A DNA stretch of 7,270 nt, taken from the NCBI GenBank assembly GCA_934663625.1, contig CAKUKP010000101.1:1-7270 (forward strand), in the 5' to 3' direction. A program made the translations under genes and the position numbers. Shown here in pieces: positions 1-6,500 of this stretch; within the stretch, counting starts at the first letter, position 1, and the number at the start of each line of letters is the position of its first letter. A model generated the notes under the pieces. The model ran no database searches and had not been told where the DNA came from. It saw only the letters and a list, made by a program, of their open reading frames with translations. Source of the stretch: an uncultured Clostridia bacterium (GTDB lineage Bacteria; Bacillota; Clostridia; Christensenellales; Aristaeellaceae).

Positions 1-1
1 A

Positions 2-382
2 GGTTTTTTTGCAGAAGGCGGTAGAATCCGCGGTGTTCCGGTTACCATAGGCGGTTCGTCTTATGTTCCGCCCCTGCCGAATGAATTGGATGTGAAAGAC
101 AGAATCCGAGAGATCGTGGAGGGCGAGGACGATGCTATCAATATTGCGATCAGACTTTGCCTTTACTGTATGAAGACCCAGATATTTCTGGACGGCAATA
201 AGCGTGCTTCTGTTATCTTTGCAAACCATTATCTTATTGCTCATGGCGGAGGTTTTTTGGTGATTCCTGAAAATGAAGTTCCGGAGTTCAAAAAACTGCT
301 TGTAAAGTATTATGAATGCGAAGATATATCTGTTATTGCAGGCTTTATGAAAGAACGCTGTTGGAAAACAATAGAGCGCTAA
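2..382 (+). CDS. Fic/Doc-family protein, C-terminal part (5' end outside window)
   Basis: The frame is open from the window edge to a TAA at 380-382, giving 126 residues of a gene whose start lies upstream. Two Fic-fold landmarks are visible. The first is a flap-like stretch, VTIGGSSYVPPLP, near the left edge. The second is the core QIFLDGNKRAS, coded at about 179-211, followed by a helix containing ANHYL. Fic proteins usually transfer AMP or another phosphate-containing group to target proteins, using the His of HxFx(D/E)GN(G/K)R. Here that His is Gln (CAG at 179-181), and the distal Arg of the AMP-transferase form (GNGRxxR) is Val. The phosphate-binding GNKR is kept, as in Doc-like proteins. 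Canonical AMPylation is therefore doubtful. The gene is convergent with the binding-protein gene and has lower G+C (about 43%) than its neighbours, which may mean separate acquisition. Family assignment is firm; activity is unknown. Confidence 0.8.
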   Translation, partial: GFFAEGGRIRGVPVTIGGSSYVPPLPNELDVKDRIREIVEGEDDAINIAIRLCLYCMKTQIFLDGNKRASVIFANHYLIAHGGGFLVIPENEVPEFKKLLVKYYECEDISVIAGFMKERCWKTIER

Positions 383-420
383 GCATCAGTGCAAAAACAG
401 GCGCGATCAATGCGGATATC

Positions 421-471
421 AATATGCAGGCAGCCCTTGACTTTCAAACGGTCGAGGGCTGCCTGCATATT
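421..471. terminator. Hairpin between convergent genes, candidate bidirectional terminator
   Basis: Arms at 421-441 and 451-471 are complementary over 21 bp with one G-T mismatch (438/454, a possible G-U wobble on one strand) around a 9-base loop. The hairpin lies 39 bases after the Fic stop and 29 bases before the stop codon of the opposing gene, where a shared terminator is expected. Neither side has a proper T-tract: the + strand has only TATTT at the arm end. Termination is therefore inferred from position and stem strength. Short outer pairings (403-407 with 491-495, 408-413 with 480-485) extend the dyad. Confidence 0.5.
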
Positions 472-499
472 TGCCGGATGCATTGTGTGCATCGCTCTA

Positions 500-1246
500 T
501 TAATCCGTGATATACTTATCGATGATGCTCTGAACCGTGCCGTCCTCGATCAGGGCTTCAAGCTCCGCGTTGAAGGTATCGTAGATGGCGCTGTCCTTGG
601 CGAAGCAGATCGCGTATTCTTCGTAGGCATAGGCGGTATTGAGCAGCTTCAAGCCTTCGTTGCTCGCGACGAATGCGGAAGCAACCTCGCCATCGATGAT
701 CACGCAGTCAATCTTGCCGGATTGAAGGGCAAGGATGGAATCGGGCGCCTTATTGTAGCGGTGAACGGTGTGGCTCAGGCCGTTGGCTTCAATATCATCG
801 GTGATGTACAGATCGCCGGTCGTGCCCTGCTGCACGCCGATGGAAAAGCTGTTATCTTTATTGAAGAGATCGTCTACCGATGTGATCGCGCTGCCTTCGG
901 GGACGATGATCGCCTGAACCGCCGTGGTGTAGGGCGTGGAGAAATTTACATTCTGCTTGCGCTCCTCGGTGATGGTGAAGCCGGACATGCCGAAATCCAC
1001 CTTGCCGCTCACGACCGCCATGATGATGGAATCGAACTGCATATCTTCGATTTCCAGTTCATAGCCCAGCGCATCGCATACGGCCTGCGCAATTTCAACA
1101 TCGATGCCTACGATTTCGCCGGTTTCATCGTCATAGTACTCATAGGGCGCAAAATCGATGCTGGAGCCCATCGTCAGCGTCTCGGCGAAGGCGGCGGTGC
1201 AAAGTAGCGCAAGAACGAGCGCCATACAGATTACGGTCTTTTTCAT
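500..1246 (-). CDS. Amino-acid ABC transporter substrate-binding protein (family 3)
   Basis: This 248-residue exported protein should bind a polar amino acid outside the membrane and deliver it to an ABC permease. Residues 1-21 form a signal peptide: MKK, a hydrophobic core, then AFA before Glu22, a signal peptidase I type site. No lipobox is seen, because the Cys at 16 follows Leu-Leu. The mature part shows the SBP_bac_3 signature GIDVEIAQ (about 47-54) and the ITEERKQNVNFSTPY block (about 92-106). Arg96 in that block is the position that normally clamps the ligand carboxylate, and an Asp in the DCVIIDG stretch is a candidate amine contact. Length is normal. ATG 1246 was chosen because AGGAGG lies 8 bases upstream; ATG 1252 (two residues longer) is nearly as good. 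A GTG at 1306 is excluded because it lies upstream of the predicted transcription start. No permease or ATPase gene is adjacent. Arginine or ornithine as ligand is only suggested by the divergent argF. Confidence 0.9.
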   Translation of the reverse strand: MKKTVICMALVLALLCTAAFAETLTMGSSIDFAPYEYYDDETGEIVGIDVEIAQAVCDALGYELEIEDMQFDSIIMAVVSGKVDFGMSGFTITEERKQNVNFSTPYTTAVQAIIVPEGSAITSVDDLFNKDNSFSIGVQQGTTGDLYITDDIEANGLSHTVHRYNKAPDSILALQSGKIDCVIIDGEVASAFVASNEGLKLLNTAYAYEEYAICFAKDSAIYDTFNAELEALIEDGTVQSIIDKYITD

Positions 1247-1254
1247 TTTCATTT

Positions 1255-1262
1255 CCTCCTCC
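1255..1262 (-). promoter_or_regulatory. Ribosome binding site of the binding-protein gene
   Basis: GGAGGAGG on the - strand. It can serve two in-frame ATGs. The AGGAGG half is 8 bases from ATG 1246, and the upstream GGAGG half is 5 bases from ATG 1252. The products differ only by an N-terminal Met-Lys. Confidence 0.8.
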
Positions 1263-1296
1263 AATTTGTCGTTGTGTGTGCGATGTGAATGAGCAC

Positions 1297-1325
1297 ATAT
1301 TATCACTCGGACGGCGCGCTGTCAA
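1297..1325 (-). promoter_or_regulatory. Sigma-A type promoter of the binding-protein gene
   Basis: On the - strand a perfect TTGACA (1320-1325) is followed after 17 bases by TAATAT (1297-1302). GATAAT, overlapping the same place, is a closer -10 match but has only a 15-base spacer. The expected transcript start near 1290 gives a leader of about 44 bases before the start codon. Confidence 0.65.
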
Positions 1326-1345
1326 TCACTTTTAGTGTTAAATAT

Positions 1346-1404
1346 ACAGAATATGCATTGATTATCGATGAATATTCAAATTTTAACGCATAAATTTGCA
1401 TTTT
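1346..1404. promoter_or_regulatory. AT-rich ARG-box-like palindromes between divergent promoters
   Basis: Three imperfect elements lie between the two promoters. At 1348-1361 AGAAT-ATGC-ATTGA matches the ArgR operator plan TGAAT-4W-ATTCA at 8 of 10 arm positions. At 1369-1378 there is a perfect 10-bp palindrome, TGAATATTCA, made of the two half-sites without the usual spacer. At 1391-1404 TAAAT-TTGC-ATTTT matches 7 of 10. Their centres are about 19-24 bases apart, close to two helical turns. ArgR normally represses arginine biosynthesis genes, so the position fits, but the match is imperfect and ArgR control is inferred. Confidence 0.35.
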
Positions 1405-1409
1405 AACTA

Positions 1410-1438
1410 TTGCAGACCAGGCGCTGCGGTATTATACT
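1410..1438 (+). promoter_or_regulatory. Sigma-A type promoter of the argF-carA-carB operon
   Basis: TTGCAG (1410-1415) and TATACT (1433-1438) are separated by 17 bases. The -10 matches the consensus at five of six positions. Transcription would start near 1445, giving a leader of about 30 bases before ATG 1476. No room remains for a long riboswitch or attenuator. Confidence 0.55.
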
Positions 1439-1475
1439 TATGATTGAAAATCCGTATAAGAAAGTGGTGTATCCC

Positions 1476-2456
1476 ATGAAAGGCAGAAGCTTCCTGAAAC
1501 TGCTTGATCTGACGAATGAAGAAATTGGTTCCCTGCTCGATCTGGCGGCGGAACTGAAAATGAAGAAGCGGATGAATATACCGCACGATGAACTCAAGGG
1601 CAAGAACATCGCGCTCATATTCGAAAAGACGTCCACGCGCACGCGCTGCAGCTTTGAGGTCGCCGCGCACGATCTGGGGATGCACGTAACGTACCTTGAT
1701 CCCAGCGGATCGCAGATCGGTAAGAAGGAATCCATTGCGGATACGGCGCGCGTGCTTGGGCGCATCTATGATGGCATCGAATATCGCGGCTACGGTCAGG
1801 AAATCGTAGAAACGCTGGCAAAGTATGCGGACGTGCCGGTATGGAACGGTTTGACGAATGAATTTCATCCCACGCAGGTATTGGCGGATTTCCTGACGCT
1901 GCGCGAACATTTTGGCAAGCTTCAGGGCTTGAAGCTGGTCTACATGGGCGACACCAGATACAATATGGGCAATTCGCTGATGGTCGGCTGCGCGAAAATG
2001 GGCATGCATTTTGTGGCGTGCGCGCCGGAAAAGTATTTCCCGAATGCGGAACTCATCGCAATTTGCCGGAAAATTGCCGTGCAGACCGGCGCAATCCTCG
2101 AATTCAACACCGATCCTGCCGCGGCGGTACAGGGTGCGGATTGCATTTATACCGATGTATGGGTTTCGATGGGCGAGCCGGACGCGGTATGGTCTGAACG
2201 AATTCATGATTTGTCGCCCTATCAGGTCAATACCGATTTGATGCGCATCGCGGGTTCGAATTGCGTGTTTATGCATTGCCTGCCCGCCTTCCATGATCTC
2301 AATACTGCCATCGGCCGCGAAATCCATGCAAAATACGGCATCAATGCGATGGAAGTGACCGACGAGGTATTTGAATCTCCCGCTTCGATCGTATTTGATG
2401 AGGCGGAGAACCGGATGCATACGATCAAAGCCGTGATGTATGCTACACTGAAATAA
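1476..2456 (+). CDS. argF: Ornithine carbamoyltransferase (anabolic type)
   Basis: This 326-residue cytosolic enzyme transfers the carbamoyl group of carbamoyl phosphate to ornithine, giving citrulline and phosphate in arginine synthesis. All signature motifs are present: STRTR at 53-57 (carbamoyl-phosphate binding), HPTQ at 131-134, DVWVSMGE with Asp227 and SMG at 231-233 (ornithine binding), HCLPAF at 267-272 with the reactive Cys268, and Arg313 near the C-terminus. Length is normal. ATG 1476 is preferred because the protein then begins MKGRSFLKLLDL, typical of the family, and because the in-frame ATG at 1440 lies before the predicted transcription start. The ribosome binding site is weak (AAGTGGTG region). 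It is the first gene of the operon, 22 bases before carA. Being followed by the carbamoyl-phosphate synthase genes, with no arginine deiminase or carbamate kinase in view, argues for the anabolic role rather than arcB. Confidence 0.95.
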   Translation: MKGRSFLKLLDLTNEEIGSLLDLAAELKMKKRMNIPHDELKGKNIALIFEKTSTRTRCSFEVAAHDLGMHVTYLDPSGSQIGKKESIADTARVLGRIYDGIEYRGYGQEIVETLAKYADVPVWNGLTNEFHPTQVLADFLTLREHFGKLQGLKLVYMGDTRYNMGNSLMVGCAKMGMHFVACAPEKYFPNAELIAICRKIAVQTGAILEFNTDPAAAVQGADCIYTDVWVSMGEPDAVWSERIHDLSPYQVNTDLMRIAGSNCVFMHCLPAFHDLNTAIGREIHAKYGINAMEVTDEVFESPASIVFDEAENRMHTIKAVMYATLK

Positions 2457-2465
2457 TCAAAACAC

Positions 2466-2471
2466 AAGGAG
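2466..2471 (+). promoter_or_regulatory. Ribosome binding site of carA
   Basis: AAGGAG, 7 bases before the carA ATG, lies within the 22-base gap after argF. The gap has no room for a terminator or separate promoter, which supports co-transcription. Confidence 0.8.
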
Positions 2472-2478
2472 AAGCGTT

Positions 2479-3549
2479 ATGCCAAAGGCGTATTTGGTGC
2501 TGGCGGATGGCACCGTTTATGAGGGTGAGGGCTTTGGCGCGAGCGGTGAAGCCATCGGCGAACTGGTGTTTACCACGGGCATGGAGGGCTATCTGGAAAC
2601 CCTGACCGATCCGAGTTATGCCGGTCAGATCATCATGCAGACGTTTCCACTGATCGGCAATTACGGCGTGATTGAAGCGGATTTCGAAGGCGCGTGTCAT
2701 GCGCGCGGATACGTTGTACGCGAATGCTGCGATACGCCGTCCAATTTCAGATCGCAGGGCGCGCTCGACGCATACCTCAAAGCACAGGGCGTGCCGGGCA
2801 TCTGCGGTCTGGATACGCGCGCCATCACGCGCAGAATCCGCGAACGTGGGGTGATCAATGCCATGATCTGTTCGGAAATCCCCGAAAATCTGAATCTTCT
2901 GCAGGAATATTCGGTCAGGGGCGTTGTGGCGGCGGCAAGCTGCAAACACGCCGATGTATACCCGTCCGCGGGCGAAACAAAATATCGCGTGGCGCTGATT
3001 GACTACGGCGCGAAACGCAACATCGTAAGAGAACTTCAAAAGCGCGGCTGCGAAGTGACGCTGCTGCCGTCGAGCGTATCCGCGCAGAAGATACTTATTA
3101 TGCATCCGGATGGACTGATGCTTTCCAACGGTCCGGGTGATCCCGAAGAAAATACCTACTGCATTGCCCAGATCGCCGCGCTCCTTGGCAAGCTGCCGAT
3201 TTTCGGCATATGTTTGGGACATCAGATGACCGCATTGGCGGCGGGCGGGCGCACCGAAAAGATGAAATACGGTCATCGCGGCGCAAACCAGCCGGTCAAG
3301 GATGCTGAAGGCGTAAGATGCTATATCACCAGCCAGAATCACGGCTATGCAGTGGTGAGCGATTCCGTGCGCGCGGGCAAGATCAGGTATGTGAACGCCA
3401 ACGACGGCAGCTGCGAGGGCATCGATTATCCGGAGCTCAACGCCTTTACGGTGCAGTTCCACCCGGAGGCGAGCGCCGGTCCGCACGATACGGCGTTCCT
3501 GTTCGACCGCTTCATTTCCATGATGGGAGGCGAGATGCAATGCCGCTGA
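2479..3549 (+). CDS. carA: Carbamoyl-phosphate synthase small (glutaminase) subunit
   Basis: This 356-residue subunit hydrolyses glutamine and channels the ammonia to the large subunit. The N-terminal CPSase small domain (about 1-130) shows LADGTVYEGEGFGA, FTTGMEGYLETLTDPSYAGQ and CGLDTRAITRRIRERG. The class I glutamine amidotransferase domain begins after about residue 170 (RVALIDYGAKRNIVREL). It carries SNGPGDP, the nucleophile Cys245 in GICLGHQ, and His328 and Glu330 in HPEAS, so the catalytic triad is complete. Length is usual for Firmicutes. The start is fixed by AAGGAG 7 bases upstream and by the conserved beginning MPKAYLVLADG. The last 10 bases overlap carB, suggesting coupled translation of the two subunits, which form a complex. 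Confidence 0.96.
   Translation: MPKAYLVLADGTVYEGEGFGASGEAIGELVFTTGMEGYLETLTDPSYAGQIIMQTFPLIGNYGVIEADFEGACHARGYVVRECCDTPSNFRSQGALDAYLKAQGVPGICGLDTRAITRRIRERGVINAMICSEIPENLNLLQEYSVRGVVAAASCKHADVYPSAGETKYRVALIDYGAKRNIVRELQKRGCEVTLLPSSVSAQKILIMHPDGLMLSNGPGDPEENTYCIAQIAALLGKLPIFGICLGHQMTALAAGGRTEKMKYGHRGANQPVKDAEGVRCYITSQNHGYAVVSDSVRAGKIRYVNANDGSCEGIDYPELNAFTVQFHPEASAGPHDTAFLFDRFISMMGGEMQCR
3525..3530 (+). promoter_or_regulatory. Ribosome binding site of carB inside the carA end
   Basis: GGGAGG lies 9 bases before the carB ATG (3540) and within the carA coding sequence. Together with the 10-base overlap it points to translational coupling, useful for equal amounts of the two subunits. Confidence 0.7.
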
Positions 3550-6500
3550 ACAAAGCGATTAAAAAGGTACTGATGATTGGCTCCGGCCCCATCGTGATCG
3601 GACAGGCGGCGGAATTTGATTATGCCGGCGCGCAGGCGTGCCGCGTGCTCAAGGAAGCCGGCGTGAACGTGGTGCTCGTCAATTCCAACCCCGCCACCAT
3701 CATGACGGATAAGGCGCTGGCGGATGAAATCTATCTGGAACCGCTGACCGAGGAAACGCTCAAGCGCATCATCCTGCATGAAAAGCCGGATAGCCTTCTG
3801 GCGGGTCTTGGCGGTCAGACGGGGCTGACGCTGGCGATGCAGCTATCTAAGGATGGCTTCCTTGATCAAAACGGCGTCCGTCTGATCGGCGCGAACGCGC
3901 AGGCGATTGATAAGGCGGAGGATCGTCAGCTGTTCAAGGACGCCATGGAAGCCATCGGCGAACCCGTGATTCCCTCCGGAATTGCCAATACGGTCGATCA
4001 GGCGCTGAAAATCTCGGAAGAGATCGGTTATCCGGTCATCGTGCGCCCCGCCTTTACGCTCGGCGGCGCGGGCGGCGGCGCGGCTTCCAATCGGGAGGAA
4101 CTGCGCGCCATCGCGCAGATGGGGTTGGATGCATCGCCCATCACGCAGGTGCTGATTGAAAAATCCGTCGCCGGTTGGAAGGAAATCGAATTTGAAGTCA
4201 TGCGCGATTCCATGGGCAACGTGATCGCCGTCTGTTCGATGGAAAATATCGATCCGGTGGGCGTGCATACGGGCGATTCCATCGTCGTTGCGCCCGCGTT
4301 GACGCTATCCGATAAGGAATATCAGATGCTCAGAAGCGCATCGCTGAATATCATATCCGCGCTGGACATCGTCGGCGGCTGCAACTGCCAGTTTGCACTC
4401 AATCCGGACAGCTTTGAATATGCCGTGATCGAGGTCAATCCCCGCGTATCGCGCTCATCGGCGCTGGCGAGCAAGGCGACCGGCTATCCCATCGCCAAGG
4501 TCGCCACGCGCATCGCGCTCGGCTATACGCTGGATGAAATCAAAAACGAAATCACCGGCAAGACCTGCGCCTGCTTTGAACCCACGCTGGATTATGTGGT
4601 GGTCAAGTTCCCGAAGTGGCCGTTTGATAAATTTGCCGGTGCGAGCCGCAAGCTGGGCACGCAGATGAAGGCGACGGGCGAGGTTATGGCGATCGCGCCG
4701 AGCTTCGAAATGGCGCTGATGAAGGCGGTTCGCGGCGCGGAGATTGGCATGGATACGCTCAATCGCAAGCCGGACGGCGATGTGCCCGTGATCGAACGGC
4801 TGAAAAATGTGGATGATCATCGCCTGTTTACCGTTTTTGAAGCGATCAAAAGCGGTGAAAGCGTGGATGAAATTCATGCGATCACGCGCATTGATCGATT
4901 TTTCATCAGCAAGATCAAAAAGCTGGCGGATTATGAAGCTGAAATTGCGGCGGGACTGACCGAAGATAACTACCTGCGCGGAAAAAAGCTGGGCTATCCG
5001 GATGCCGCGATCAGGCGCATTTCGGGCGCGGATGTGCTGCCTGAATGCCGTTCATCGTTTAAGATGGTCGATACCTGCGGCGCGGAATTTGAAGCCGAAA
5101 CGCCGTATTTCTATTCCTGCTTTGATGCGGAATGCGAATCGCGCATCTTTCCGCGCTCCGGAAAGCCCGTTATCGTGGTGCTCGGCTCCGGCCCGATTCG
5201 CATCGGTCAGGGCATTGAATTTGATTATTCTTCCGTGCACTGCGTGTGGACGCTCAAAAAGCTCGGCTATGATGTGGTCATCATCAACAATAACCCCGAA
5301 ACCGTATCCACCGATTACGATACGGCGGATCGCCTGTACTTTGAACCGCTGACCGATGAAGATGTGATGCGCATACTCGCGGTGGAAAATCCGGTGGGCG
5401 TGGTCGTGGCGTTCGGCGGTCAAACCGCCATTCGCCTGACGGGCGCACTCAGCCGCGCAGGCGTGCCGATTCTGGGCACGTCCGCCGAGGGCATCGATGT
5501 TGCCGAGGATCGCGAACGCTTCGATGAATTGCTGGAACGGTTCTCCATCCGCCGCCCGAAGGGCATGGGCGTCCGGACGATGCAGCAGGCGCTCGACGCC
5601 GCCGAAACGCTGGGGTATCCTGTGCTGCTGCGGCCGAGCTACGTTATCGGCGGACAGAACATGGTCATCGCACATGCCGCGAGTGATGTTGAAACCTACA
5701 TGAATCGCATTCTGGCGGGCGGCATTGAAAATCCTGTGCTGGTGGATAAATATATGTCGGGTGCGGAGCTGGAGGTCGATGTGATCTCCGATGGCGAAGA
5801 TGTGCTGATCCCCGGCGTTATGGAGCATATCGAGCGCGCGGGCGTGCATTCGGGCGATTCCATCGCCGTTTATCCGCCCTACAATATTACCGATCGCATG
5901 CTGGAAACCATCGTAAAAAGCTCCACGCAGCTTGCGCTGGCGCTGGGAACGAAGGGACTGGTCAATATTCAGTATCTGATCTACGGCGGCGAGCTGTACG
6001 TGATCGAGGTCAATCCCCGCGCATCGCGCACGATCCCTTACATTTCCAAAGTGTCGGGCGTATCGATGGTGGATATTGCCGCCCGCGTGATGGTCGGCGA
6101 AAAGCTCAAGGACATCGGCTGCGGAACCGGCCTGCATCCTGCGCCGCCGTACTGCGCCGTGAAGGTGCCGGTATTTTCGTTTGAAAAGCTGCTGGACGCC
6201 AACAGTTATCTAAGCCCTGAAATGAAATCCACGGGTGAGGTGCTGGGCATCGGCCGCGATCTGCCGGAGGCGCTGTTCAAGGGGCTGGTCAGCGCGAACT
6301 TCCATATGCCTGAAGCGGGTCATGAAACGGGCGTATTGTTGAGCGTGGATGAATATGACTATCCCGAAATACTGTCGATCGCGCGAAAGTTCCATGATCT
6401 GGGCTGCCGCCTGTACGCCACATCCGGTACGGCGCGCACCATTGCCACGCTGGGCATTCCGGTCAGCACCGTGGAGGACATCCATGATTACAATGCGACC

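Noticed and set aside
389..1207. Long + strand open frame opposite the binding-protein gene
   Set aside because: It is antisense to a clear SBP_bac_3 gene with signal peptide, RBS and promoter. Its translation shows no recognisable domain and there is no suitable RBS.
1247..1306. Binding-protein start at GTG 1306
   Set aside because: It overlaps the promoter -10 region, would place the strong RBS inside the gene, and would bury the signal peptide behind 20 residues.
1440..1475. argF start at ATG 1440 (12 extra residues)
   Set aside because: It lies before the predicted transcription start (about 1445), has no RBS, and adds residues not typical of the family. It is not fully excluded if another promoter upstream is used.
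1407..2420. Long - strand open frame opposite argF
   Set aside because: It mirrors the G+C-rich third positions of argF. The product is rich in Arg/His/Ile with no family motif.
2443..3540. Long - strand open frame opposite carA
   Set aside because: It is antisense to an intact carA with a complete catalytic triad. No motif or RBS supports it.
5052..6137. 361-residue - strand open frame inside carB
   Set aside because: It is a shadow of the carB codon pattern. Composition is His/Arg/Asp-rich and no domain is recognised.
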